Source: Pseudomonas sp. MYb60 | Lineage (GTDB): Bacteria; Pseudomonadota; Gammaproteobacteria; Pseudomonadales; Pseudomonadaceae | NCBI RefSeq assembly: GCF_002979555.1 | Contig: NZ_PCOZ01000014.1 | Location: forward strand, 40,947-104,946 | DNA: 64,000 nucleotides | Direction: 5' to 3' | In this document: in pieces, positions 7,709 through 16,387 of the stretch | How the letters are laid out: the number at the start of each line of letters is the position of its first letter | Position numbering within the stretch: the stretch's first letter is position 1 | The notes under the pieces: model-generated | The model's input: the letters and a program-made list of their open reading frames with translations, nothing else | Databases searched by the model: none | What the model was told of the DNA's origin: nothing | Translations under genes and position numbers: made by a program

Positions 7709-8737
7709 CTACTTCAATCGCGCCAGGCGCTCGGTCAACAGATCGAAGAAGCCCTGAGCGTCGCCGTTTTCCACCCAGAACACATTCTTGTCCTGCTTGA
7801 GGCCGTCATACCAATCGACGATGGTCTGGCCGAAGGTCGAGCCTTCGCGGCTGTCCACCACCATATTGGCCTGGCGCCCGGTAAACAGCGAAGGCTTGAG
7901 CAGGTACGCGATGACTGTGGCGTCATGCACCGGACCACCCGGGATGCCGTAGTGCTCCATGTCGCCCTTCACGTATTCGTTGAGAATACTGCTCACGACG
8001 TGGCTGGCGTTGTTGTTCAGGCCGGCGATCTTTTTCAGGCGCGCCTCGCTGGTCAGCACCTTGTGGGTCACATCCAACGGCAGGTAGGTGAGCTTGACCC
8101 CACTCTTGAGCACGATCTCCGCCGCCACCGGGTCGGCGAACAGGTTGAACTCGGCCACCGGCGTGATATTGCCGCCGTTGAAGTGCGCGCCGCCCATCAC
8201 CACCACTTCCTTGATGCCCTGGGTGATTTCCGGCGCCTGGGTGAGCGCCAACGCGAGGTTGGTCTGCGGGCCGAGCATCGCGATGGTGATGCTGTGGGGC
8301 TTGGCAGTGCTCAGGGTCTTGATCAGGTAGTCAACCGCGTTGCCGTCCGCAAGGCCCTTCTTGGGCTCGTGCACCGTGACACCGGAAATGCCCTCCTTGC
8401 CGTGGATATTCTCGGCATAGATCGGCTTGCGCAGCAGCGGCGCCGGCGCACCGGCATAGACCGGAATGTCCTCGCGCGCGGCCCATTCTCGTGCCAGGCG
8501 CGCGTTACGCGAGGTCTTGTCCAGGCGCACGTTGCCGGCGACCGTGGTCAGCGCACGGATGTTGAGCTCGTCTGGCGAGGCCATGGCAAACAGCAAGGCC
8601 ACTACGTCATCGGCGCCGGGATCAGTGTCGATGATCAGGTCGATTTTTTCCGCCGCATGGGCGCTTGCAGCGGTGAGCGCGGACAAAAGCAGGACACTCC
8701 GAAACAGATTTCTCAAGGTTGGGAGACCACGTTGCAT
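7709..8737 (-). CDS. Exported nucleoside hydrolase
   Basis: Cleaves ribonucleosides to base and ribose. 342 residues from the ATG at 8737, which follows AAGGAGT. An N-terminal signal peptide (SVLLLSALTAASAHA, cleavage near 28) precedes the calcium-binding IDTDPGADD motif that defines inosine-uridine hydrolases (residues 36-44); MGGAHFNGGNITPVAEFN and the C-terminal HDATVIAY complete the active site. Most family members are cytoplasmic, so the signal peptide is notable. It lies 26 bases after rbsD on the same strand, suggesting that ribose freed in the periplasm is taken up by RbsABC. Confidence 0.9.
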   Translation of the reverse strand: MQRGLPTLRNLFRSVLLLSALTAASAHAAEKIDLIIDTDPGADDVVALLFAMASPDELNIRALTTVAGNVRLDKTSRNARLAREWAAREDIPVYAGAPAPLLRKPIYAENIHGKEGISGVTVHEPKKGLADGNAVDYLIKTLSTAKPHSITIAMLGPQTNLALALTQAPEITQGIKEVVVMGGAHFNGGNITPVAEFNLFADPVAAEIVLKSGVKLTYLPLDVTHKVLTSEARLKKIAGLNNNASHVVSSILNEYVKGDMEHYGIPGGPVHDATVIAYLLKPSLFTGRQANMVVDSREGSTFGQTIVDWYDGLKQDKNVFWVENGDAQGFFDLLTERLARLK

Positions 8738-8763
8738 AAAACACTCCTTGTCGTTGGGACACT

Positions 8764-9168
8764 CTAGAAGGTTACGCCGGACACCAGCGCGATATTGCAA
8801 TACGGTTGGCACTCTCCAGTCCGCACAACGGCGCGTGCGGTGCGGCTGAGCGCCTTGAATTGTTCATGACTCAGCAACCGTCGCTCACCCAGCGCAGCCT
8901 GTTCGGCCAGGCTGTTGAGCTCGGCCAATGCCGGCGGCTGCTTGAGCAGGATTTCTTCGGCCAATACATGGCTTTCCACCTGCATCTCGCTGAGCACGAT
9001 GCGCAGGGTGCTGATGAAATCCGGAATGCCTTGGGTCAATGCCAGATCGATCAATTCGACACCCGGCGGCACCGGCAGGCCAGCATCGCCGATCACCAGC
9101 ACGTCGCCATGCCCCAGGGAGGCGATGAGCCGCGACAGCGCGATGTTGAGCAAGGGGGTCTTTTTCAT
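8764..9168 (-). CDS. rbsD: D-ribose pyranase
   Basis: Converts beta-D-ribopyranose to the furanose used by ribokinase. 134 residues, the usual length, starting MKKTPLLNIALSRLIASLGHGD with the catalytic His of the GHGD motif (about residue 20). Typical elements follow: DAGLPVPPGVELIDLALTQG and a C-terminal ECQPYCNIALVSGV. The start overlaps the rbsK stop by 4 bases, so the two are translationally coupled. Confidence 0.96.
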   Translation of the reverse strand: MKKTPLLNIALSRLIASLGHGDVLVIGDAGLPVPPGVELIDLALTQGIPDFISTLRIVLSEMQVESHVLAEEILLKQPPALAELNSLAEQAALGERRLLSHEQFKALSRTARAVVRTGECQPYCNIALVSGVTF

Positions 9169-10079
9169 GGTGCAAAACCTTGTACGTCGTTAAGCGTAGG
9201 AATGGAGGGTTGTGCGCCGGCCCGCGTGACCGACAGCGCAGCCGCGGCCTGGCCAAAACGGATGGCCTCGGCTTCACTTTTGCCGCTGGCCAGGGCCGCT
9301 GCAAAGCCACCTACAAAAGTATCGCCAGCCGCCGTGGTATCCACCGCCTTGACCTTGGGCGCCAGCAGGTGCTCGAAACCGCTGCCGTCTGCAAACAAGG
9401 CGCCTTGCGAACCCAGGGTAATGATAACTTTACCGGCACCGGCCTTGATCAGTTGCGTCGCGGCCAGCCTGGCGCTGTCGAGGCAATCGACCGTCACGCC
9501 ACTCAGGGCGCTGGCCTCGCTTTCGTTGGGGATCAGGTAGTCAATCGAGGCATACCACTCGGCCGGCAACGGCGCGCTGGCGGGCGCTGGATTGAGAATC
9601 ACCGTCTTGCCCAGCTCGCGCCCACGCTTGAGGGTGTAGCCCACCGTGTCCATCGGCACTTCCAGTTGGCAGATGATCACATCGGCGCCCTGCAATACAG
9701 CATCAACGGCCTGCATTGAAGTGGGCGTCAGCTCGGCGTTGCTGCCTGCGACGATCACGATCGCGTTCTGGCTGCTGTCGTCCACCACGATCAACGCCAC
9801 GCCACTGGAACCTTCCACGGTACCGACCGCCTGGCAGTCAATGCCTTCCACCCGCAACGCCTCACGCAACTGGGTGCCGTAGGCGTCGGTACCGACACAG
9901 CCGACCATCGCCACGTCAGCGCCGAGACGCGCTGCCGCCACCGCCTGGTTGGCGCCCTTGCCACCGGAGACGGTGGAAAACGTCTGGCCGACCAGGGTTT
10001 CACCGGCGCGCGGCAAACGGCTGGCGCGCGTGACCAGGTCCATGTTCAAGCTGCCTACTACCACTACTTTTGCTGGCAT
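9165..10079 (-). CDS. rbsK: Ribokinase
   Basis: Phosphorylates ribose to ribose 5-phosphate with ATP. 304 residues, normal for PfkB-family ribokinases. The N-terminal signature is VVGSLNMDLV with GGKGANQAVAAARLG; the catalytic region is DTTAAGDTFVGGFAAAL, containing the proton-acceptor Asp. It lies between rbsR and rbsD in the operon and overlaps rbsD. Confidence 0.97.
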   Translation of the reverse strand: MPAKVVVVGSLNMDLVTRASRLPRAGETLVGQTFSTVSGGKGANQAVAAARLGADVAMVGCVGTDAYGTQLREALRVEGIDCQAVGTVEGSSGVALIVVDDSSQNAIVIVAGSNAELTPTSMQAVDAVLQGADVIICQLEVPMDTVGYTLKRGRELGKTVILNPAPASAPLPAEWYASIDYLIPNESEASALSGVTVDCLDSARLAATQLIKAGAGKVIITLGSQGALFADGSGFEHLLAPKVKAVDTTAAGDTFVGGFAAALASGKSEAEAIRFGQAAAALSVTRAGAQPSIPTLNDVQGFAP

Positions 10080-10102
10080 ACATCAATACTCATCAATTCG
10101 GT

Positions 10103-11125
10103 TCAGCGGTATTGGGCGAAGACGCCGGCGACGGGCGCCGTCGATTCACGCAAGACGATGCTCGGCGTCACGATACGTTGATCGACCGCCAGTTGGGGTG
10201 TCGCAATTCGTTTCAGCAGAAGTTCGGCGGCAGTCTCGCCCAGTTGCACGATCGACTGCCCCACCGTGGTCAGCGCCGGGTAGACGTAGCGGCTCATCTG
10301 AATATCATCGAAACCGATCACCGACAGCTCGCCGGGCACGCGGATATTGCGCTCCGCTGCCGCGCGCAAGACGCCAAAGCCGATCATGTCGTTACTGGCA
10401 AAAATTGCGCTGGGCGGGTTGTCTGCCAGCAATTGCACGGCGGCGGCATAACCGCCGATGCTGGTGAAATCGCTTTCGACGGTTCGATTGAGCGCCACCG
10501 ACACGCCCGCCTCGTGCAATGCCCGCTGATAACCGGCCAGGCGCATCTGCGCAACGCGGGTGCGCGCGGGGCCGCCGATGCAGGCGATGTCGCGGTGACC
10601 CAACTCCAGCAGGTGCCGGGTCGCCAGGTAGGCGCCCTCCTCGTGATCGATACGCACCAGGTCGACATCAATGCCGTCCAGCGCCCGGTCGACAATCACC
10701 ATGGGCGTGCGAACGGCGCTCAGGCCTGCGGCCAGGCCACTGTCGTCGCCGCCCACTGACGTGACGATGAGACCGTCGATACGTTTTTCCAGCAACACGC
10801 GTAAATAATTGCGCTGCTTTTCGGCATTGTCGTCGGAGTTGCAGAGGATCACGCAGTAGCCATTACGCTCGCAATAATCCTCGATGCCCCGGGCCAGCTC
10901 CGCAAAGTACGGGTTGAGGCTATTGGGCACCAACAAGCCGATGGTGGCCGTGGTCTTGGCCTTGAGCGAACGCGCCACCGCGCTGGGCACGTAGTCGAGC
11001 TGCTTGATCGCCGCTTCGACCTTGAGCCGGACCGGCTCGCTGACCGGGCGTGATTTATTCACCACGTGGGACACCGTGGTATAGGAAATACCCGCGAGCG
11101 CCGCCACATCCTTGATCGTAGCCAT
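10103..11125 (-). CDS. rbsR: Ribose operon repressor, LacI family
   Basis: 340 residues with an N-terminal LacI helix-turn-helix (MATIKDVAALAGISYTTVSH) and hinge (AVARSLK), followed by a periplasmic-binding-protein-like sensor domain (TIGLLVPNSLNPYFAELARG; AIFASNDMIGFG; VIGFDDIQMSRYVYP). It sits inside the operon, 3 bases after rbsC and 23 before rbsK. The likely operator is the palindrome upstream of rbsB at 14748-14761, matching the CG-centred sites of LacI proteins. Ribose as ligand is inferred from context. Confidence 0.93.
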   Translation of the reverse strand: MATIKDVAALAGISYTTVSHVVNKSRPVSEPVRLKVEAAIKQLDYVPSAVARSLKAKTTATIGLLVPNSLNPYFAELARGIEDYCERNGYCVILCNSDDNAEKQRNYLRVLLEKRIDGLIVTSVGGDDSGLAAGLSAVRTPMVIVDRALDGIDVDLVRIDHEEGAYLATRHLLELGHRDIACIGGPARTRVAQMRLAGYQRALHEAGVSVALNRTVESDFTSIGGYAAAVQLLADNPPSAIFASNDMIGFGVLRAAAERNIRVPGELSVIGFDDIQMSRYVYPALTTVGQSIVQLGETAAELLLKRIATPQLAVDQRIVTPSIVLRESTAPVAGVFAQYR

Positions 11126-11128
11126 GAC

Positions 11129-12106
11129 TCAAGCCCGCCGACTGGCGCGCTGGCTGCGGTAGGTATCCAGGACCACTGCGATGACGATCACCGCACCGGT
11201 GATGATGCGCTTGGTCGGCTCCGTGGCCCCAATCTGCGCCAACCCGGCGGCCAGCACCGAAATAATCAGCACACCAAAAAACGTGCTGATGACCGAGCCG
11301 CGCCCGCCCATCAGGCTGGTACCACCGATGACCACGGCCGCGATCACTTGCAGCTCCAGGCCAGAACCGGCGTTCGGGTCGGCGGCTTCCAGACGGGAAA
11401 TCTGGAACAACGCCGCCACGCCCGCCAACAGGCCCATGAGGCTGAATACCAGGATCTTGTAGGGCTTGGGATTGATCCCGGCCAGGCGCACGGCCTCTTC
11501 GTTGGTGCCGATGCCAATGAGGTAGCGACCGAAAACCGTACGCGTGAGCACCAACTGCGCAGCAATGATCACCAGCAAGGCAATGATGAACGACGGCGAA
11601 ATACCGAAGGCAATCGGGTTTGACAGCCAGGCGAACGAATCACCGATATACGCGGTACGCGAACCCGTCATCTGGTACGCCACGCCGCGGGCCATTTCGA
11701 GCACACCGAGGGACACGATAAACGAGGGAATGCGCCAGGCCACGGTGATCGAGCCGGTGAGGGTGCCGGCCAATGCCGCGCAGCCCATGCCCAGCAATGC
11801 GGCCGGCAATACACTCCAGCCCCAGCCCAGGATTGCCACGCTGACCGCCGACGCTGCCAACGCCAGCACCGAGCCGACCGACAAGTCGATGCCGCCGATG
11901 ATCAGAATGAAGGTCATGCCGACCGCCAGCACCATCAGGTCGGGAATCTGGTTGGCCAGGGTGCTGAACGTGTCGTAGGACAGGAAGTGATCGCTGAGCA
12001 CCGAGAACAGCGCGATCATTGCCAGCAACGCGCCTGCCAGTCCCAGGTAAGTGCCCAGGCCATAGAAGTTGCCGCCGGTTTTAGCGGGGGAAGCGGTGGT
12101 TTTCAT
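11129..12106 (-). CDS. rbsC: Ribose ABC transporter permease
   Basis: Inner-membrane channel of the ribose importer, 325 residues with eight to ten hydrophobic segments starting at about residue 18. The motif GGIDLSVGSVLALAA near residue 70 and the later GGTSLMGGRGSV are characteristic of the ribose/galactose permease family. The start overlaps rbsA by 4 bases. Confidence 0.95.
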   Translation of the reverse strand: MKTTASPAKTGGNFYGLGTYLGLAGALLAMIALFSVLSDHFLSYDTFSTLANQIPDLMVLAVGMTFILIIGGIDLSVGSVLALAASAVSVAILGWGWSVLPAALLGMGCAALAGTLTGSITVAWRIPSFIVSLGVLEMARGVAYQMTGSRTAYIGDSFAWLSNPIAFGISPSFIIALLVIIAAQLVLTRTVFGRYLIGIGTNEEAVRLAGINPKPYKILVFSLMGLLAGVAALFQISRLEAADPNAGSGLELQVIAAVVIGGTSLMGGRGSVISTFFGVLIISVLAAGLAQIGATEPTKRIITGAVIVIAVVLDTYRSQRASRRA

Positions 12107-13656
12107 GGGGTATCCCTAAGCGCTGCTTCGTTGAGCAACGCATCACGTTTCTGGTAGCCGGCAAAGGCGGCGGCAAGCAAGTCGTCCTGGGTCCAGCTGT
12201 CACGCTCGAAGGTCTCGATCAGGCGCCCGGCGGACAGCACGCCGATGCGATCGCAGATCAGCATGAGTTCACGCAGGTCACTGGACACCACGACCAGCGC
12301 TTTGCCCTGGCGCGTCAATTCGCCGAGCAAGGCATAAATGTCGAACTTGGCGCCGACGTCAATGCCACGCGTGGGCTCATCGAACAGCATCACCGAGCAG
12401 TCGCGCTCCAGCCAGCGGCCAATAACGACTTTCTGCTGGTTGCCGCCGGACAGCTCCGACACCAACTGCGCCGGACCGGAACTGCGGATGCGCATGGCAT
12501 CGATCTGACGCTTGGCCAATGCCGTTTCATTGCGGCCATTGACCACCCCGCCGCCGGAAATTTCCGGCATATTGCCCAAGGCGATATTGGCGCTGATGGA
12601 TTGGGTCAGCAGCAAGCCTTCGCCCTTGCGATCCTCGGTGATCAGTGCAATGCCGTGGCCCACCGCATCCACCGGCGAGCGAATGCTCACCACTTGGGCG
12701 GGCGAACCGAGGGCAACGGTGCCGCTGTCGGCCAGGTCGGCCCCGAAGATCAGCCGCAGCAGTTCAGTTCGACCGGCGCCGATCAGGCCGGAGATACCGT
12801 AAATCTCGCCGGCACGCACTTCAAAGGACACATCGCGAACCTTGTCCGAGCGGCTCAGTCCTTTGACCGTCAGGGCAGGACCGCCAATGGTGCGCGGGCC
12901 CAGATCGATCTGTTCACCCAGTTCGCGACCGACCATCAGGGTCACCAGTTGCTCACTGTTGTAGTTGGCCATCGGTTCGACACACACCAGCTTGCCGTCA
13001 CGCAGCACCGCAATGCGCTGGGCGACGCGGGCCAGTTCTTCGAGCCGGTGCGAAATATAAATGATCGCCACGCCCCGGGCCTGCAGGCGGGTGATTTGCT
13101 CAAAGAGCATCTCGACTTCACGGGCAGTCAGCATGGCCGTGGGTTCGTCGAGAATCAGCACATGACAGTCGCCAATCAGGTTGCGGGCGATCTCGACCAT
13201 TTGCTGATGGCCGATGCCCAGGCTGCCGACCAGGGTATCCGGGTCGATGGCGTCCAGGCCGACCTGGGCCATGGCTTCAATGGCGTCCTTGCGCAACTGC
13301 TTGCGGCTGATCCAGCCACCGCGGCTGGGCAGATTGTGCAAAAACAGGTTTTCGGCCACGGTCAGGGTCGGCAGCAGGTTCAGTTCCTGCATGACCATGC
13401 GCACGCCCAGCGCTTCAGCTTGGGTACGGCTGGCGGGCTGGTAGTCCTGACCATTGAATTGCATGTGCCCGGTGGTCGGTGTGACCAGCCCGCCGATGAT
13501 CTTCGACAGGGTACTTTTGCCAGCGCCGTTCTCACCGGTCAGCGCCAGCACTTCCCCGCGATTGAGGGTCAGGGTGATGTCGGACAGCACCGGTTGGGCA
13601 TAGGTCTTACCGATACCGCTGACCGAGAGGACAGCGTTCGGGGCGGAAGATGACAT
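12103..13656 (-). CDS. rbsA: Ribose ABC transporter ATPase (two nucleotide-binding domains)
   Basis: 517 residues with two ABC domains, as usual for sugar importers of this class. First domain: Walker A GENGAGKSTL, Walker B HVLILDEPTAM. Second domain: degenerate P-loop GLIGAGRTELLRLIFG, signature LSGGNQQKVVIGRWL, Walker B VMLFDEPTRGIDVG. It powers ribose entry with RbsC and RbsB. It lies 57 bases after rbsB and overlaps rbsC. Confidence 0.96.
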   Translation of the reverse strand: MSSSAPNAVLSVSGIGKTYAQPVLSDITLTLNRGEVLALTGENGAGKSTLSKIIGGLVTPTTGHMQFNGQDYQPASRTQAEALGVRMVMQELNLLPTLTVAENLFLHNLPSRGGWISRKQLRKDAIEAMAQVGLDAIDPDTLVGSLGIGHQQMVEIARNLIGDCHVLILDEPTAMLTAREVEMLFEQITRLQARGVAIIYISHRLEELARVAQRIAVLRDGKLVCVEPMANYNSEQLVTLMVGRELGEQIDLGPRTIGGPALTVKGLSRSDKVRDVSFEVRAGEIYGISGLIGAGRTELLRLIFGADLADSGTVALGSPAQVVSIRSPVDAVGHGIALITEDRKGEGLLLTQSISANIALGNMPEISGGGVVNGRNETALAKRQIDAMRIRSSGPAQLVSELSGGNQQKVVIGRWLERDCSVMLFDEPTRGIDVGAKFDIYALLGELTRQGKALVVVSSDLRELMLICDRIGVLSAGRLIETFERDSWTQDDLLAAAFAGYQKRDALLNEAALRDTP

Positions 13657-13713
13657 AGGAAAATCTCCAGGCGCCCGCTCAGGACGAGCGGACGCTGTTG
13701 GGTGCTGCCAGGA

Positions 13714-14667
13714 TTACTTCTTGAGGACGAGTTCGACCGGGGTTTCGATCACGCCGTCGTTGGCATCGACTTTTTCACCCTTGACCAGCTTCAACGCGTT
13801 CTGGATACCGAATACGGCTTGCTGGGCAGCAGCCTGGTCAGCCGTCGCGAGCACGCGGCCATCCTGCAACATCGGCTTGATGGCTTCGATGTTGTCGTAG
13901 CCTACGACCAGCACTTTGCCAGCCTTGCCTGCCGCACGCACGGCGGAGACCGCGCCCAGCGCCATGTTGTCGTTACCGGCCAGCAGGGCCTTGAGGTCCG
14001 GGTACTCGCTCAGCATGGCGGAAGCCACTTTGCGACCTTCGTCAATTTCCCAGTTACCGGATTGGGTGGACACGATCTTCAGGCCGGCAGCGTCCATTGC
14101 ATCCTTGAAACCGGCGGTGCGCTGCTGGGCGTTGGTCGTGGTCGGCACGCCTTCGATGATGCCGACCTTGTCACCCGAGGCCAGTTGCTTGGCCAGGTAG
14201 TCGCCCACCAGCTTGGCGCCCTTGCGGTTGTCCGGACCCACGAACGGGATGTCGAGGTTTTTGCCTTTCAGCACGCCCGGATCGAGGCGGTTGTCGATAT
14301 TGACGATCTTGATGCCGGCCTTGGAAGCATCCTCCAGCACTTTCACCAGTGCCTTGGAGTCTGCGGGCGCAATGACGATCGCATCGACCTTGGACAGGAT
14401 CATCTGCTTGACGATATCGATCTGCGCACTGGTGTCGGTTTCGTTCTTGATCCCGTTGGTGATCATGTCGAAGTCGGCGGCATGTTCTTTTTGATAAGTC
14501 TTGGCACCGTCTTGCATGGTGACGAAGAATTCATTGGCAAGGGATTTCATGACCAGGCCGACCTTGGGTTTGGCGGCGTCGGCAAAGGCAGAGGAAAGCG
14601 GCAAAGCAGCGGATGCGGCAGCAAGCACAGCGACAGCAAGAAGACGTCCAGCAAATGGCAGCTTCAT
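13714..14667 (-). CDS. rbsB: Ribose-binding periplasmic protein
   Basis: High-affinity periplasmic receptor of the ribose importer, 317 residues. The signal peptide (LLAVAVLAAASAALPLSSAFA, cleavage near 30) is followed by KPKVGLVMKSLANEFFVTMQ, the opening of type I sugar-binding proteins, and by IVIAPADSKALV, NIDNRLD, and LLAGNDNMALGAV. It is first in the rbs operon and its upstream region carries the operator. Confidence 0.95.
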   Translation of the reverse strand: MKLPFAGRLLAVAVLAAASAALPLSSAFADAAKPKVGLVMKSLANEFFVTMQDGAKTYQKEHAADFDMITNGIKNETDTSAQIDIVKQMILSKVDAIVIAPADSKALVKVLEDASKAGIKIVNIDNRLDPGVLKGKNLDIPFVGPDNRKGAKLVGDYLAKQLASGDKVGIIEGVPTTTNAQQRTAGFKDAMDAAGLKIVSTQSGNWEIDEGRKVASAMLSEYPDLKALLAGNDNMALGAVSAVRAAGKAGKVLVVGYDNIEAIKPMLQDGRVLATADQAAAQQAVFGIQNALKLVKGEKVDANDGVIETPVELVLKK

Positions 14668-14692
14668 GGGTTCACTCCGATCTTATGATTAT

Positions 14693-14770
14693 TTTGAGCA
14701 ACGTTCGCGTCGCCAGGCTGCGGTTGCAGGGGCCTAGCGACACATCTCGCAAACGTTTGCGTTGCTCAAA
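14693..14770. repeat. Inverted repeat flanking the rbs control region
   Basis: An 11-bp perfect inverted repeat: TTTGAGCAACG at 14693-14703 and CGTTGCTCAAA at 14760-14770, 56 bases apart. The right arm abuts the palindromic operator at 14748-14761. It could be two further regulator half-sites allowing DNA looping, or a stem in the rbsB leader. The role is inference. Confidence 0.55.
14748..14761. promoter_or_regulatory. Probable RbsR operator
   Basis: CGCAAACGTTTGCG is a perfect 14-bp palindrome with the central CG step recognised by LacI-family repressors. It lies 81 bases upstream of the rbsB start codon, where a promoter would be. rbsR lies in the same operon, so it is the natural candidate to bind here. 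Confidence 0.75.
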
Positions 14771-14858
14771 CTATGAGAACCTTGTCGAAATTTGTCAACG
14801 GGAGAAAATTGCCGCGGATTTCGTCTTTGTTTATCAGGCTCGACTCGATCGTCATGCT

Positions 14859-14872
14859 TTCGGACAACCGAA
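14859..14872. promoter_or_regulatory. AauR-type activator site 1 upstream of ansB
   Basis: TTCGGACAACCGAA fits exactly the TTCGG-N4-CCGAA motif described for the acidic amino acid response regulator AauR of pseudomonads. It lies about 120 bases upstream of the candidate -24 element, a normal distance for sigma-54 activators. Confidence 0.65.
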
Positions 14873-14889
14873 CGGGAATCCCTCCGTTG

Positions 14890-14903
14890 TTCGGAAAGCC
14901 GGA
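14890..14903. promoter_or_regulatory. AauR-type activator site 2 upstream of ansB
   Basis: TTCGGAAAGCCGGA matches the same motif with one mismatch in the right arm. Its centre is 31 bp from that of the first site, about three helical turns, so both would face the same side of DNA. Confidence 0.55.
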
Positions 14904-14989
14904 CACAAACCTGGGAGAAGCTGGCGATATTTAGACATAAATACATATATATCAACAAATTACCCTGTTTTATCTACTACCTCCTTCTC

Positions 14990-15005
14990 TGGTACAAATC
15001 CTGCT
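14990..15005 (+). promoter_or_regulatory. Candidate sigma-54 promoter of ansB
   Basis: TGGTACAAATCCTGCT has the GG (14991-14992) and GC (15003-15004) dinucleotides separated by 10 bases as required for -24/-12 promoters. It is preceded by two AauR-like sites and followed 88 bases later by the ansB start. Consistent with control by acidic amino acids. Confidence 0.55.
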
Positions 15006-15092
15006 CCTACACAGCGGCTCGCGGCGCACATCACCGCCCGGGTGTCTGGATGAACCTGCTACAGCACTCGTCAAAAACCAGAGAGAAAAATA

Positions 15093-16181
15093 ATGAAATC
15101 TGCATTGAAGAACTTTGTACCGGGCGCATTGGCCCTGCTGCTGCTGTTCCCCGTTGCCGCCCAGGCAAAGGACGTCGAAACCAAGACCAAACTGTCCAAT
15201 GTGGTGATCCTCGCCACGGGCGGCACCATTGCCGGCGCAGGCGCCAGCGCGGCCAACAGTGCCACCTACCAGGCCGCCAAAGTCGGTATCGAGCAATTGA
15301 TCGCCGGTGTTCCTGAGCTTAGCCAGATCGCCAATGTGCGCGGCGAGCAAGTGATGCAAATTGCTTCCGAGAGCATCAACAACGAAAACCTGCTGCAACT
15401 GGGCCGTCGCGTCGCCGAACTGGCCGACAGCAAGGATGTGGACGGCATCGTGATCACCCACGGTACCGACACCCTGGAAGAAACCGCCTACTTCTTGAAC
15501 CTCGTGGAAAAAACCGACAAGCCGATCGTGGTCGTCGGCTCCATGCGCCCAGGCACCGCCATGTCGGCGGACGGCATGCTCAACCTCTACAACGCCGTGG
15601 CCGTGGCGGGCAGCAAGGACGCACGCGGCAAGGGCGTGCTGGTGACCATGAACGACGAGATCCAGTCGGGTCGCGACGTCAGCAAGATGATCAACATCAA
15701 GACCGAAGCGTTCAAGAGCCCATGGGGCCCGATGGGCATGGTGGTTGAAGGCAAATCCTACTGGTTCCGCTTGCCTGCCAAGCGCCACACCTCGGGGTCG
15801 GAATTCGACATCAAGACCATCAAGAGCCTGCCTGACGTGGAAATCGCCTACGGCTACGGCAACGTGAGTGACACCGCCTACAAGGCCTTGGCCCAAGGTG
15901 GCGCCAAAGCCATCATCCACGCCGGTACCGGTAACGGCTCCGTGTCGTCCAAAGTGGTACCTGCGCTGGTCGAACTGCGTAAACAAGGCGTGCAGATCAT
16001 TCGTTCTTCCCACGTGAATGCCGGTGGCATGGTGCTGCGCAACGCTGAACAGCCTGACGACAAGTACGACTGGGTCGCCGCGCTCGACCTGAACCCGCAG
16101 AAAGCCCGCATCCTGGCGATGGTCGCCCTGACCAAGACCCAGGACAGCAAAGAGCTGCAACGCATTTTCTGGGAATATTGA
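15093..16181 (+). CDS. ansB: Periplasmic glutaminase-asparaginase
   Basis: Hydrolyses asparagine and glutamine to aspartate or glutamate plus ammonia in the periplasm. 362 residues; the signal peptide (GALALLLLFPVAAQA, cleavage after residue 25) is followed by a mature chain that closely follows the known Pseudomonas glutaminase-asparaginase. Catalytic threonines sit in ATGGTIAGAG (T45) and in THGTDTLEETAYF; the Ser and Tyr regions are also intact. Ribosome binding site AGAGAGAA precedes the ATG. Control is probably by AauR and sigma-54, given the upstream sites. Confidence 0.95.
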   Translation: MKSALKNFVPGALALLLLFPVAAQAKDVETKTKLSNVVILATGGTIAGAGASAANSATYQAAKVGIEQLIAGVPELSQIANVRGEQVMQIASESINNENLLQLGRRVAELADSKDVDGIVITHGTDTLEETAYFLNLVEKTDKPIVVVGSMRPGTAMSADGMLNLYNAVAVAGSKDARGKGVLVTMNDEIQSGRDVSKMINIKTEAFKSPWGPMGMVVEGKSYWFRLPAKRHTSGSEFDIKTIKSLPDVEIAYGYGNVSDTAYKALAQGGAKAIIHAGTGNGSVSSKVVPALVELRKQGVQIIRSSHVNAGGMVLRNAEQPDDKYDWVAALDLNPQKARILAMVALTKTQDSKELQRIFWEY

Positions 16182-16206
16182 TTCCCGCTGCATGACCTGA
16201 AACTGG

Positions 16207-16257
16207 CTTGTGGGGTGAGCGGGGCAAGCCCGCTCACTGCAAACAGATCGCTCCTAC
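16207..16257. repeat. REP-like palindrome
   Basis: Core stem of nine perfect pairs at 16215-16237 (GTGAGCGGG, loop GCAAG, CCCGCTCAC), followed by GATCGCTCCTAC, the flank typical of fluorescens-group REP elements (extragenic GCGGGC-GCAAG repeats). It lies 26 bases after the ansB stop and may also stabilise its mRNA 3' end. Confidence 0.7.
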
Positions 16258-16353
16258 ATTTTTATCCTTTGCGGCCTGCAGGAAATTGCCTGATCGACTG
16301 TCAGACGTACACGTTGAACCTTAAACAGTTGCGAAAACGCTCACAGTTAAATA

Positions 16354-16369
16354 CTGTATGCACGTACAG
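16354..16369. promoter_or_regulatory. LexA (SOS) box
   Basis: CTGTATGCACGTACAG fits CTGT-N8-ACAG, the gammaproteobacterial LexA site. It lies 18 bases upstream of the GTG start of the DUF1654 gene, so LexA would block its promoter. The endA pseudogene just downstream would be under the same control. Confidence 0.75.
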
Positions 16370-16387
16370 CTAATTAAGGATTTCTCC

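Noticed and set aside
16358..16387. Upstream ATG as start of the DUF1654 gene
   Set aside because: It lies within the LexA box, where a transcript would not yet have begun; the GTG at 16388 has a ribosome binding site.
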